Shown piece after piece: positions 8,526-17,040 of a DNA stretch of 64,000 nt. This DNA comes from an uncultured Synergistales bacterium. Its GTDB lineage: Bacteria > Synergistota > Synergistia > Synergistales > Aminobacteriaceae. The DNA is taken from the NCBI GenBank assembly GCA_905234075.1, contig CAJOGI010000001.1, forward strand, positions 1 through 64,000. Direction: 5' to 3'. The stretch's first letter is position 1. Each line of letters opens with the position of its first letter. Position numbers and translations under genes: made by a program. The notes under the pieces were generated by a model, which was not told where the DNA came from, searched no databases, and worked only from the letters and a program-made list of their open reading frames with translations.

Positions 8526-9323
8526 TTATGAATTAATGTCCGTCCTTATAGTTATATGTTCCTTGATGATATTCCAAAACATGTCCGGAAGTTCTGACGT
8601 GTAAAATACTTTTGCCTGCTCGTTAAAAAACTCTCTTGCTACTCCCTTAGTGAAGAAAAGACCTCTTGACACAAAGACAACGCCCAAGATAAAGCAGAGT
8701 AAACCTGCCAAGCCGAATATTTTTCTGACGTTTTTTGTTTTTTTATCACTGCTGAAAATTCTTGCTAAAAGCCCCCTGAACAAAATAATAAAGATGCCAA
8801 GCAGCAGCCACATAAAACTGATATGCGGCGTGGACAATCGGTCTTTAATTCTTGCGTGCAGATTGCTCCAGACGCTGTCCAGCATTTTTTGTTCGCCTTG
8901 TCGGTACAATTCAACAACGTTGCTAAAAGCTAGGCGCTGCTCCGTCTGCTTTATGAAAGACACTTGAGAGTTATTTTGAAGCCTTTTATAGAAATTGCTC
9001 TGAAATCTTCTTAAAAACAAAATATACTCAGAGTAAAATTTTTGAAACATGCTGGACAGTATTTTTTCTGCGATGTTGTCATAGTTCAGCGCAAGCTGAA
9101 AGCTCCCGGTACCGAACGGCATTGACTTCATCTGCGAATCGAAATCCGAGTCAATGATCGTAAAAAGCCTGTAGTTAAAATTATATAACTTCCATTCAGA
9201 ATTGTAGAGGGACATGAACTCTCTTTTAAGTTCACTATTAACGTCGGCCGCATTTGCACAGGAAGCAACGAGGACAATTAACAAAACTGTCAAAGCACAC
9301 AAAAACCTAATTTTTATTTTCAT
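8526..9323 (-). CDS. exported/membrane protein of unknown function, tandem paralogue B
   Basis: Paralogue of the preceding entry, 265 residues from the start I choose at 9323 (MKIKIRFLCA, with AGAGGA about 11 bases upstream). An earlier in-frame ATG at 9362 would add 13 residues before the signal peptide. It has an N-terminal signal sequence ending VASCANA before ADVN, an ~140-residue extracytoplasmic region sharing SEWKLYNFNYRLFTI and MPFGTGSFQLALN with its neighbour, then two membrane helices. VASC could also be read as a lipobox-like site, but the AxA end is the simpler reading. Function unknown. Tandem duplication suggests a hetero-oligomer or recent dosage increase. Confidence 0.7.
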   Translation of the reverse strand: MKIKIRFLCALTVLLIVLVASCANAADVNSELKREFMSLYNSEWKLYNFNYRLFTIIDSDFDSQMKSMPFGTGSFQLALNYDNIAEKILSSMFQKFYSEYILFLRRFQSNFYKRLQNNSQVSFIKQTEQRLAFSNVVELYRQGEQKMLDSVWSNLHARIKDRLSTPHISFMWLLLGIFIILFRGLLARIFSSDKKTKNVRKIFGLAGLLCFILGVVFVSRGLFFTKGVAREFFNEQAKVFYTSELPDMFWNIIKEHITIRTDINS

Positions 9324-9404
9324 GATTTTCACATTCCTCTGAAAAAAATAAAAATACAGCAATTAAAAAATTTTTTATTGAATGTGATAATTATATCGCG
9401 TTTT

Positions 9405-10697
9405 TTATTTTGTTGTAAACGCCTTTAGACACGCATTAGCTTTAATTTTTATTCCGTCAGTCCAATTTTTTCCGTCATGCGAAAAATAGCTCTCATGCTC
9501 ATTAATTATCGCGTTTTCTGAATAATTTTTTATTATGCTTTCTACAGGCATATAATTTCCGCTGAGCTTTAACACGACTGAAAAATATTCGCCGCGCTTC
9601 ATTGAAATTTTTTCCGGCAGCGTGATTGTATGGTAGCCTGCGTAATTTATTTTGCCCTTCGTGTCTGCGATTAATTTTTCTGAAACAGGCGAGCCCGGAA
9701 ATTTTTGGCCGTGCTGATAAATAAAAATCTCGTAAGAAAGATTATTAGACGGCGTGTAAAACGCTGCTTCAATTAATTTTTCTTTGTTGCCGTCAATTTT
9801 GAAAATATTTGCAGCCCATGAATAATTTACAGACTGACACCAGCCTAAATCATCATAGCCGTAGTGTTTTAAGCGCGGATTATTTTTCTCGGCAATAAAA
9901 GCTGTTCCGCCAAAAGTTTTTTGTTCATAAGACAGCCAAAAATATCCGTCATTGCTTCCGCGTGTCGTTCCCCATGAATTTTTTACGAGCCACGCGCCGT
10001 TTTTTTGGGGCTTAGGTGAAAAATTATCGCGCGAAAAATTATCGTCCCAGCCCGCAATAGCGACTATGTGATTAATTTCGCTGCCGTGCTCGTCATTAAA
10101 GTAAGTGTAATATTCTCCCTTTGTATGATATTTTGCGAAATCGCTGTACATGCTCACGACTATTGCGCCGTGCTTCATGATTAATTCTTTTCGGACGTTC
10201 TCGCCGGGATCTTGGGTGCCGTGTAAAAAATAAGCCTCTCTCAATCTCATCGAACGCTTAAAATTTTCGGGAGCTTTCTTTAGCAGAGCCTTTCTATCGT
10301 CGTAATTTATATCTGTCGTGTAGCGCAATAAATTATCATTGACGGGGCCGGCGAGCCTGGACATGAAAGCAACAGGCATAAAAGCATTTCCTTCAAGACT
10401 CAAGGTGCCGGACTTCTTTGCGGAAGTAAAAGCAGATTTTTTATCCGGGTTCATGTAACAGAAAAAGGCCAAGTGCATTTCTGAAAGGTCAGGAGTTTTT
10501 CCGTTAGTGTTTAATTTTTGCGTCAGATAATTTGACTCCATCGCCGCCAGAGCAGCAAAGGCCCAGCACGGTCCGGGTATGCCCTGATTCTTCACGCTTG
10601 TTATTCTGCCGTAATCCCTAAGGTCATAACGGGCAGGGAATGCCTCAGCATTTTTTACGCACAATAAAATTAAAACCGCAATAAAAATTTTTTTCAT
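9405..10697 (-). CDS. secreted papain-like (C1A) cysteine protease with lectin-like C-terminal domain
   Basis: A 430-residue protein with a signal peptide (first ~19 residues, ending AEA before FPARYDLRD). The C1A catalytic set is visible: Gln and Cys in NQGIPGPCWAFAALAAMES, His in NHIVAIAGWDD, and Asn in WLVKNSWGTTRG. There is no long inhibitory propeptide; the mature enzyme starts almost directly with YDLRDYG. Residues from about 285 (SVNYSWAANIF) to the end match the beta-rich lectin-like domain often fused to bacterial C1 proteases (FYTPSNNLSYEIFIY, YHTITL, FSVVLKLSG). It probably acts outside the cytoplasmic membrane on protein or surface substrates. It sits 12 bases after the TerB-domain gene on the same strand. 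Confidence 0.9.
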   Translation of the reverse strand: MKKIFIAVLILLCVKNAEAFPARYDLRDYGRITSVKNQGIPGPCWAFAALAAMESNYLTQKLNTNGKTPDLSEMHLAFFCYMNPDKKSAFTSAKKSGTLSLEGNAFMPVAFMSRLAGPVNDNLLRYTTDINYDDRKALLKKAPENFKRSMRLREAYFLHGTQDPGENVRKELIMKHGAIVVSMYSDFAKYHTKGEYYTYFNDEHGSEINHIVAIAGWDDNFSRDNFSPKPQKNGAWLVKNSWGTTRGSNDGYFWLSYEQKTFGGTAFIAEKNNPRLKHYGYDDLGWCQSVNYSWAANIFKIDGNKEKLIEAAFYTPSNNLSYEIFIYQHGQKFPGSPVSEKLIADTKGKINYAGYHTITLPEKISMKRGEYFSVVLKLSGNYMPVESIIKNYSENAIINEHESYFSHDGKNWTDGIKIKANACLKAFTTK

Positions 10698-10708
10698 CTT
10701 TAATAAAT

Positions 10709-12589
10709 TTATTTGAATAATAAGTTCATGATCTTCAAAATTTCGCTGCCTCTGTCGCTCGTTTTCTTCGTAAGTTCTTCGGCCGGTGTCTGTTCGTTTT
10801 CGTCGAGCTTGAGAAATTCGCAGAGGATTGAATTAACTTCGGGATTGTTTCCAAATTCCGGCATAAAGCTGACAATATCGAGCACTAAATATTTTACGGC
10901 CTTGCGTTCTTCTTCTGAGAGCCAAGCGCACAAAAATTCGCCGTAATAATCCGGCCCGTATTGAGTCGGAAGGTCGAGCACCCTTTGAGCCTCAAGCCTG
11001 ATATTATCTTCTTCAGTCAATTTGAAAAAGTCATTCAGCCTGTGTCGGAGCGGTTCAAATACTCTGTCCTCGTCGGCAGCGATTGAAGCGCAGGTAAACT
11101 CAAGAATAAAAGAAGCCACCCTGTAGTTTTGAGAAAGCTGTGTGCCCGGAGCAAGCTCAACGAATAAAATATTATCCTGCCAATTATATTCGCGGCCCGA
11201 TATTCCCAAGTCCGGCAAAATCTGCCAGCCCTCGACCTGCGCAACGTCAACGATAGCTTTTCGCTCCTTGCCTGTAAGTTTAACGCCCTCTTTTGTGTCG
11301 AATTTCATGACCCGTCCGAGTTTTTCAAGCGTCGTGATTAACGGCAGGCTGCTTCCTTCCGGCCTTAATTTATTTATAAATCCCTCAAGGTCAGGACGTT
11401 CTTCAATGTTCGCTAAATTAGGTTCAGGTTCTGATTTTTTATGAGCAGTCAGAAAAACTTCCCACGAATCTAAAAGCGGCTTGAAGATTTCTAAATTTTC
11501 AAAGAAGTCCGGGATCTCTACGGTGTTGCTGTCTTTTTTGCCGAGTGTTATTGAAGGATTGCCCGGCTTATATTCAATCTTCAAATTTTTTTCCGGCTTA
11601 GTTAAAATCAATCCGCCCTTGCATAAATCTTTATAGATCGGCGTAAAAATTTTCAAGGCTTCATCAGAATGAAAAATCTGCGGCTCATTTTCGCGGTGAA
11701 GTTTTTCGCACGTCCTCATAAGCGTGAAGGCTACGGCTGAAGGCAGAGGCAATAAAGAATTAGCATAGGAGTTCAATAAAATATCTAAGAGTCCTTCGGG
11801 AACTTTGTTAAGCCTTTTACATTGAGCTAATAAATCTTCGTCGGGCAGCCAGACTTTTATCGCGAGCCACGTTATGAAATTTATCAGGCTGTCGCTCAAA
11901 ACGTCCCAGCGCATCAGCGGCAATAATCTGAAAGCCTCGCTTATGCACAAGCCTAAATCTAATTTATCAACGATTGTGCGGCGTTCAATTCCGTAAAGCC
12001 ATATAGTCGGGTAGCATAAATGCATGGGGGGCTGTATTCTCGCGCCGGCAAGCCACGTTAAATATAATCCGCGCTGTAAAGGTGTCATGGCCGCGTAGCT
12101 TTCCGCGCCGTCCGCCGGTAATTCATCGCCCTGCTTAGGAAATTCTACAGGCAGAGTAACATCTATGCACGACGGCTCAGGAGTGGCACACTCTCCGTTC
12201 GACCAGTAAGCCACAGGGCCGGGCACCGTGATATTATCGAGCTGAATATTTCCGGAGCGTCCGCACCACCGCAATAAATTAACCTGCGCCTGAGCTTTTT
12301 TCTTGGGCTCTGTTGAAAGTCCGTAGGGTGATTCTTCGCCTGCCGGAGCGTGGGCTGAATACGTTGCGCCCGAAGCAAGTTCAGGGGAAGTCAGGGGCTT
12401 TGCCGAGAGAATAAAATTCTGCTCGTCTTCGTCTGTTGATGTCTGTTCAGTGTCGGGAAGATCTAAAGATGCCGGAGCTATTGCTTGAGCGTCTTGAGTT
12501 TCGTTTTCTGTGCCGGCCTGCTTCGACTGCTGACGGAAGAACGCGCCGACCGCCACAACGACGAACAAGCTTATAACTAAATAAATCAT
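10709..12589 (-). CDS. membrane-anchored TerB-N/TerB-C domain protein
   Basis: A 626-residue protein with one N-terminal helix (IYLVISLFVVVAVGAFF), then a low-complexity acidic/Thr-rich linker to about residue 110. A region resembling TerB-N follows (MTPLQRGLYLTWLAGARIQPP, WLYGIERRTI). The C-terminal ~120 residues resemble TerB-C (LNDFFKLTEEDNIRLEA, YYGEFLCAWLSEEERKAV). The middle (about 330-440) is helical and charged. TerB-domain proteins are linked to tellurite/stress and membrane signalling complexes, but the biochemical role is unresolved. Being 12 bases ahead of the protease, it probably shares its transcript. Domain assignment is by eye and moderately sure. Confidence 0.65.
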   Translation of the reverse strand: MIYLVISLFVVVAVGAFFRQQSKQAGTENETQDAQAIAPASLDLPDTEQTSTDEDEQNFILSAKPLTSPELASGATYSAHAPAGEESPYGLSTEPKKKAQAQVNLLRWCGRSGNIQLDNITVPGPVAYWSNGECATPEPSCIDVTLPVEFPKQGDELPADGAESYAAMTPLQRGLYLTWLAGARIQPPMHLCYPTIWLYGIERRTIVDKLDLGLCISEAFRLLPLMRWDVLSDSLINFITWLAIKVWLPDEDLLAQCKRLNKVPEGLLDILLNSYANSLLPLPSAVAFTLMRTCEKLHRENEPQIFHSDEALKIFTPIYKDLCKGGLILTKPEKNLKIEYKPGNPSITLGKKDSNTVEIPDFFENLEIFKPLLDSWEVFLTAHKKSEPEPNLANIEERPDLEGFINKLRPEGSSLPLITTLEKLGRVMKFDTKEGVKLTGKERKAIVDVAQVEGWQILPDLGISGREYNWQDNILFVELAPGTQLSQNYRVASFILEFTCASIAADEDRVFEPLRHRLNDFFKLTEEDNIRLEAQRVLDLPTQYGPDYYGEFLCAWLSEEERKAVKYLVLDIVSFMPEFGNNPEVNSILCEFLKLDENEQTPAEELTKKTSDRGSEILKIMNLLFK

Positions 12590-12690
12590 GATAAAAAAAA
12601 TCGCCGCTTTCTTAAAATTTTGTATTAATATACCAAAAAGTGCGGCAGAGTTTTAATTTTTTTTCACTTAGCCGGAAGCTGCGGCTTTTT

Positions 12691-12699
12691 TGTTATACT
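12691..12699 (+). promoter_or_regulatory. extended -10 promoter of the SAH-hydrolase gene
   Basis: TGTTATACT is a TGn-TATACT extended -10 box 33 bases before the start codon. No good -35 is visible. Directly upstream AGCCG and CGGCT (12670-12686) can pair and are followed by TTTTTT, so a short terminator-like hairpin overlaps the promoter. Confidence 0.5.
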
Positions 12700-12731
12700 A
12701 TCTAGCGAAATTTTTAATCGGAGGAATTTTT

Positions 12732-13976
12732 ATGAAAGATTTTGAAGTTAAAGATATATCGCTTGCTGAACGCGGTCAGAAAAAAATTGACTGGGCTTGG
12801 CAGTATATGCCCTCGCTTAATTTTCTTTATGATAAGTACAAAAATTCGCAGCCGTTCAAAGGCGCAACGATTGCGGCGTGTCTTCACCTTGAGGCCAAGA
12901 CGGCAAATTTATTAATCACCCTCACGAAACTTGGAGCGACCGTCGCGGCCTGCGGAAGCAATCCCCTCTCGACTCAGGACGACATCTGCGCGGCTCTCGC
13001 TAAAAACGGCGTGCACGTTTACAGCCACAGGGGCATGACGTCGGACGAATATTTTGATTACGTTAAAAAAGTTTTGAGTTACAAGCCTAACGTGATAATC
13101 GATGACGGCGCGGACGTAGTAGCAACCGTTCACAAAGAAATGCCGGAGTTAATTCCGAACATTCTCGGCGGCTCTGAAGAAACTACGAGCGGAGTTAAAA
13201 GACTCAAGGCCATGAACGCTCAGGGCGTTTTGAAATTTCCGATGATTGATGTTAATGACGCATTGAGCAAATATTTATTTGATAACCGTTACGGGACGGG
13301 CCAGTCAGTCTGGGACGGCTTCATACGAACAACTAACATGATAGTTGCCGGTAAAACTGTTGTAATTGTCGGTTACGGCTGGTGCGGACGCGGAGCAGCC
13401 ATGAGGGCGGCAGGCTTCGGGGCTCATGTCGTAGTTACTGAGGTTGACCCTCACAAAGCCTGCGAGGCGTTAATGGACGGCTTTAGAGTCATGAGCATGG
13501 ACGAGGCCGCAAAGATCGGCGATATTTTCCTGACGTTCACTGGAAATATTCACGTAATCCGCAAAGAACATATCGAGAAAATGAAAAACGGAGTCGTTCT
13601 CGGCAACGCAGGACACTTTGACGTGGAAATCAGCAAGCCGGATTTACTTGCGCTCTCTGATCATGTAGAGCAGCTGCGGGATAACATTGACACTTATGTT
13701 ATGAAGGACGGACGCAGAATAAATTTATTAGGCGAGGGAAGATTGACGAACTTGGCCTGCGCGGACGGACACCCGATTGAAATCATGGATCTGAGCTTCT
13801 CTCTTCAGCTTGAGAGCGCGTTATACGTCTATACTCATAAACTTGAAAAAGGTTTATATCCCGTTCCTGTTGAGACTGACAGAGCAGTAATGGAGTCAAA
13901 ACTCGCGGCACTCGGAATTAACATTGACACAATGACAACTGAACAGGTCGAATATATGAAGAGCTGGCAGGAGTGA
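12732..13976 (+). CDS. ahcY: adenosylhomocysteinase family protein, possibly S-inosylhomocysteine hydrolase
   Basis: A 414-residue NAD-dependent hydrolase of the SAH hydrolase family, cytoplasmic, splitting S-adenosyl- (or S-inosyl-) homocysteine into homocysteine and nucleoside. It has the SNPLSTQDD motif, the NAD fold VVIVGYGWCGRG, NRYGTGQSVWDG, and the closing LGEGRLTNLACADGHP and MDLSFSLQ. It is the short form lacking the ~40-residue insertion of many bacterial and eukaryotic enzymes. In the base-binding helix the usual HMTxE/QTA reads HLEAKTA, so the Glu/Gln that contacts the adenine amino group is Lys, as I recall for the Thermotoga enzyme. An SAH/MTA deaminase lies 0.7 kb downstream. 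Start 12732 follows GGAGG; an upstream in-frame ATG at 12690 lies before the promoter and is rejected. Confidence 0.93.
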   Translation: MKDFEVKDISLAERGQKKIDWAWQYMPSLNFLYDKYKNSQPFKGATIAACLHLEAKTANLLITLTKLGATVAACGSNPLSTQDDICAALAKNGVHVYSHRGMTSDEYFDYVKKVLSYKPNVIIDDGADVVATVHKEMPELIPNILGGSEETTSGVKRLKAMNAQGVLKFPMIDVNDALSKYLFDNRYGTGQSVWDGFIRTTNMIVAGKTVVIVGYGWCGRGAAMRAAGFGAHVVVTEVDPHKACEALMDGFRVMSMDEAAKIGDIFLTFTGNIHVIRKEHIEKMKNGVVLGNAGHFDVEISKPDLLALSDHVEQLRDNIDTYVMKDGRRINLLGEGRLTNLACADGHPIEIMDLSFSLQLESALYVYTHKLEKGLYPVPVETDRAVMESKLAALGINIDTMTTEQVEYMKSWQE

Positions 13977-13982
13977 TTTCAT

Positions 13983-14015
13983 CAGGTAGGAGTTAGGAAG
14001 TAGGAGGTAGGAGTT
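13983..14015 (+). repeat. heptamer repeat copy (four units)
   Basis: CAGG, TAGGAGT, TAGGAAG, TAGGAGG, TAGGAGT, TA, starting six bases after the SAH-hydrolase stop. Its last unit forms half of the terminator stem listed next. Confidence 0.95.
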
Positions 14016-14036
14016 ATATTTTTGCTCCTACTTTTT
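14007..14036 (+). terminator. terminator built partly from the heptamer repeat
   Basis: GTAGGAG (14007-14013), the end of the repeat, pairs with CTCCTAC (14025-14031) across an 11-base AT-rich loop. TTTTT follows at 14032-14036. This gives the SAH-hydrolase gene a plausible intrinsic terminator. Confidence 0.6.
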
Positions 14037-14046
14037 ATCTATTTAT

Positions 14047-14328
14047 CTACTCGTTAATGCCTTTTTCATAGAGAATCTCAGGGTCGATATCGATGTTGCC
14101 GTTGTCCCAAACCGCTGTGCCGTAGTCAATGTAAACAGAATTGAAGAAAGATACGTCAGCCAGCGGAGCAAAAATTTTATGTTGTAATAAATGTTTGCAA
14201 TCGTAAATTTTAGCTTCGCCGGTATTAAAACGAAGCCACAATTTATAATCAGGCAACGGACGAATACCGCAGACTTTTGGGAGCGGAGCGGGGTCGTCAG
14301 CATAGACTACGCCGTCAAGTTCATACAT
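14047..14328 (-). CDS. DUF2442 domain protein (partner of DUF4160)
   Basis: A 93-residue protein starting MYELDGVVYADDP. The DUF2442 pattern is clear (PLPDYKLWLRFNTGE, IYDCKHLL, FNSVYIDYGTAVWDN, IDIDPEILYEKG). I place the start at 14328, where AAGGAG lies about eight bases upstream; the frame is open for 35 more codons, but those overlap the DUF4160 remnant. DUF2442 and DUF4160 genes commonly sit side by side and look toxin-antitoxin-like in size and layout, though I know of no firm biochemical proof. Here the partner is broken, which leaves DUF2442 intact on its own. Confidence 0.8.
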   Translation of the reverse strand: MYELDGVVYADDPAPLPKVCGIRPLPDYKLWLRFNTGEAKIYDCKHLLQHKIFAPLADVSFFNSVYIDYGTAVWDNGNIDIDPEILYEKGINE

Positions 14329-14359
14329 AATTTTTTCTCCTTCCCGCCTATAATTTATT

Positions 14360-14617
14360 TCACAAAGGTTCAATTTTTCCGAGCGGCAATTCTCTGACAG
14401 CATTATTCCAAGCTTCGTATAATTCGTCCTCATGAATTACACCCACGCTTGAACGAGTTTTAACTGTTTTGGCGGAAATTTACCGGCTAATAATTCTCCG
14501 TCAATTCCGATTGAGGCCTCGTATTCGTTGTAAGTCGCATGAAAATGTGGCTTATGATGTTTATCGCTAAAAAACATGGTAATTATAAATATTAAAGAAA
14601 CGGCATAATTCGGGCAT
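14360..14617 (-). pseudogene. DUF4160 gene broken by two frameshifts
   Basis: The minus strand reads MPELCRFFNI from ATG 14617. One extra T at 14587 then shifts the frame to IITMFFSDKHHKPHFHA, followed by YNEYEASIGIDGELL and LKLVQAWV. A missing base near 14440 shifts it again to VIHEDELYEAW, then NNAVRELPLGKIEPL and the stop at 14360. Stitched together this is a full-length DUF4160 protein (family pattern MPEI..FFG..I.MFF.DH.PPHFHA...EA, ending PL.KIEPL). No single frame encodes it. Possible ribosome site AGGAG at 14631-14635. Either a true pseudogene or two sequencing errors; two separate lesions favour decay. Confidence 0.75.
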
Positions 14618-14692
14618 TTTTATTTTTATTCTCCTAATTTCGCATGATATATAATTATTATTCATTATATCAATCTAACTTAGGAGAAAAAC

Positions 14693-15964
14693 ATGGCAAC
14701 TTTATTCAAAGATGTTTTAATAACCGACGGCGCAAGAGAAAAGGCCCGGCGCGTTCATATGCTCGTCTCAAAAGGACGCATAGCAGAAATTATTGATGCC
14801 GATAAAAATCCGCCGAGTGCCGATAAAATTATTTCGGGACGCGGAAAAATGGCTGTCATTCCGGGCTTCGTCAATGCTCACACGCACGCGGCCATGACTT
14901 TACTGCGCGGCTTGGGCGAGGAAGCTCCGTTAATGGAATGGCTGCAAAATAAAATATGGCCGGTTGAAGAAAAATTAACGCCCGAATATATTTACTGGGG
15001 AACTTTAAGCGCGATGCTCGAAATGCTTTCAACCGGGACAACTTGTTTCGCTGATATGTATTTTGAAATGGAGCAAGTCGCTGAAGCAGTGTTAAGCGCA
15101 GGAATGAGAGCTGCAATCTGCAGGGGCATAACAGCAGGAGAACCGGGCAAAATTGAAAAATCCATTCAAAATAATTTAGACTTGGCTGAAAAATATCACG
15201 GGCGCGAAGGATTAATTACCGTTCAGCTTGGGCCTCACGCGCCCTATACAGTTCCGCTTGAATACATGAAAAAAATCTGCGCAGAAGCTAAATCTCACGG
15301 GCTTGGCGTTCATTTTCATTTTATGGAGACTGAAGGCGAGAAAAATAATTTAGGAATGTCCGACGAAAAATATTTAGAGGAGTCCGGCCTGCTTTCAGCT
15401 CCTTATGTCGCGCTAGCTCACGCCGTGTGGCTCGACACAAGTATGAACATTCCTGAAAATTTCACCCTTGTTCACAATCCCTCAAGCAATTTGAAATTAG
15501 GAAGCGGCGTTATGCCTTTGCATTCATGGCTTGAAAAAGGGACTCACTCTGCACTCGGCACAGACGGAGCCTCCAGTAACAACAGGCTCGATATGTGGGA
15601 AGAAATGAGAATGACGGGCTTAATTCACAAAGGAGTTAATAAAGATCCTTTATGCGTTACGGCAGTCGAGGCTCTAAGAATGGCTACTTACGAGGGCGCG
15701 AGGGCGTTCGGATTTTCTCAAAAAGGAATGTTAAACGAAGGCTGGGTTGCCGACTTAGTGTTAATAAATCTCGACAAGCCTCACTATATCGGCGTGAATG
15801 AAGAAAATTTAGCGCAGTATCTTGTTTACGCAGGAAGCTCCGCCGACGTTGAAGGAACTATGATTAACGGCAGATGGATTTATAAAAACGGCGAATTTCC
15901 TACGCTCGACAAAGAAGAAATTTTCCAGAAAGCCAAAGAAGCAAGAGAAGCAATAACAAAATAA
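14693..15964 (+). CDS. mtaD: S-adenosylhomocysteine / 5'-methylthioadenosine deaminase (amidohydrolase)
   Basis: A 423-residue metal-dependent amidohydrolase that removes the adenine amino group from SAH, MTA or adenosine. Metal ligands are visible in PGFVNAHTHAAMTLLRG, GPHAPYTV, VHFHFMETE, ALAHAVW and GTDGASSNNRLDMWEEM, the last being the family signature. The C-terminus carries the usual small beta domain (VADLVLINLDKPHY, GRWIYKNGEF). With the nearby Lys-variant SAH hydrolase it could form a SAH to S-inosylhomocysteine to homocysteine route. The ATG follows TTAGGAG by about nine bases. A terminator-like hairpin follows. Confidence 0.9.
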   Translation: MATLFKDVLITDGAREKARRVHMLVSKGRIAEIIDADKNPPSADKIISGRGKMAVIPGFVNAHTHAAMTLLRGLGEEAPLMEWLQNKIWPVEEKLTPEYIYWGTLSAMLEMLSTGTTCFADMYFEMEQVAEAVLSAGMRAAICRGITAGEPGKIEKSIQNNLDLAEKYHGREGLITVQLGPHAPYTVPLEYMKKICAEAKSHGLGVHFHFMETEGEKNNLGMSDEKYLEESGLLSAPYVALAHAVWLDTSMNIPENFTLVHNPSSNLKLGSGVMPLHSWLEKGTHSALGTDGASSNNRLDMWEEMRMTGLIHKGVNKDPLCVTAVEALRMATYEGARAFGFSQKGMLNEGWVADLVLINLDKPHYIGVNEENLAQYLVYAGSSADVEGTMINGRWIYKNGEFPTLDKEEIFQKAKEAREAITK

Positions 15965-15971
15965 AATGATA

Positions 15972-16019
15972 AAAAAAGAGGGGATAAATATATAAAAACT
16001 TTCCCCTTTTAATTTTTTT
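15972..16019. terminator. bidirectional terminator between convergent genes
   Basis: AGGGGA (15979-15984) and TTCCCCT (16001-16007) pair, flanked by A-runs on the left and TTTTAATTTTTTT on the right. It can serve both the deaminase gene (plus) and the GarR-like gene (minus). The loop is long and AT-rich. Confidence 0.55.
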
Positions 16020-16037
16020 AACGGAAGGCAGAAAAAA

Positions 16038-16901
16038 TTATCCTCCGTAATATTTAATCAGCGTCTGTATTCCGTTCTCAGAGAAGCCGTCCTTTTCAAG
16101 TTTCTGGTAGTGGCTCATTACAGTAACAAGAACATCGAGCCCTAAATGTTCTTTATTAGACTCATCTATCGCTAATAACATATCTTTCACAAAATGCTTA
16201 ACAGAAAATCCAGGAGTAAAATCTCTGTCAAGAATTTTCGGCGCGGCCGTGTCGAGCTGTTTGCTTCCTGCTCCGCCCGTAGATACGGCACGAAGAAATT
16301 TTGACATGTCCAAGCCTTTAGATTTTGCGTAAGTCATTCCCTCGCACACCCCTGCAATGGCTCCGGCGACCATAATTTGATTTGCAAGTTTCGCGTGCTG
16401 TCCCATGCCTGCCTCGCCCATGTAATTTATATTTGTTCCCATTGCGCGGAATAATGGCAGGCAGGCTTTGTAATCTTCTTCAGTCCCTCCGACCATGATT
16501 GAAAGCCTCGCATTTTTTGCGCCGGACACTCCGCCGGTAACGGGAGCATCGAGAACATGAAGACCGCGTTTTGTGCCTTCGTCGCTAATCATTTTTGCAA
16601 GAGTTGGACTTGTAGTAGTCATATCTATAACGTAAGCATCTGCCGGTGCGCTGTCGAGTACTCCGCCCTTAGCAAAATAAATTTCTTCTACGTCTTTAGG
16701 AATGCCAAGCATCGTAATTATTACACTGCAATCTTTTACACAGTCGCTGACGGAGCTGTGATATTTCGCGCCGTTGCTTATAACGTCATAGACTTTCATT
16801 ATTGCGCGTGCGTATATATTAACGTCAAAGCCAAGCCGGACTAAATTTTTTACCATAGGCTTGCCCATTCTTCCTACTCCGATAAAAGCTATCTTTTTCA
16901 T
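16038..16901 (-). CDS. 3-hydroxyisobutyrate/tartronate-semialdehyde reductase family dehydrogenase
   Basis: A 287-residue beta-hydroxyacid dehydrogenase, probably using NAD(P)H on a small 3-hydroxy acid such as tartronate semialdehyde or 3-hydroxyisobutyrate. Visible: N-terminal Rossmann fold IAFIGVGRMGKPM, substrate loop DAPVTGGVSGAKN, and the catalytic Lys in GQHAKLANQIMV. A GSKQL segment and an all-helical C-terminal half follow. Length fits GarR. It is monocistronic, between a bidirectional terminator and a 216-base gap. A glyoxylate/tartronate semialdehyde role would fit purine breakdown, but that is inference. Confidence 0.85.
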   Translation of the reverse strand: MKKIAFIGVGRMGKPMVKNLVRLGFDVNIYARAIMKVYDVISNGAKYHSSVSDCVKDCSVIITMLGIPKDVEEIYFAKGGVLDSAPADAYVIDMTTTSPTLAKMISDEGTKRGLHVLDAPVTGGVSGAKNARLSIMVGGTEEDYKACLPLFRAMGTNINYMGEAGMGQHAKLANQIMVAGAIAGVCEGMTYAKSKGLDMSKFLRAVSTGGAGSKQLDTAAPKILDRDFTPGFSVKHFVKDMLLAIDESNKEHLGLDVLVTVMSHYQKLEKDGFSENGIQTLIKYYGG

Positions 16902-17040
16902 TTTTTAATGACCTCCGGGAAATTTGCTTGAGAAAAAATTTTTGTCTGAATTATATCAGAGAGGCCGTGAAAAAATTTTATTTTTATTTTTGAAAAGTAT
17001 TTTGTAAAAATTTGTGAGTGCTAAAAAATTTTAAGATTTC

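Noticed and set aside
12660-12731. SAH riboswitch upstream of the SAH hydrolase gene
   Set aside because: Only a 5-bp hairpin followed by T-residues is visible, and it lies upstream of the promoter; the leader after the -10 box is too short for a riboswitch.
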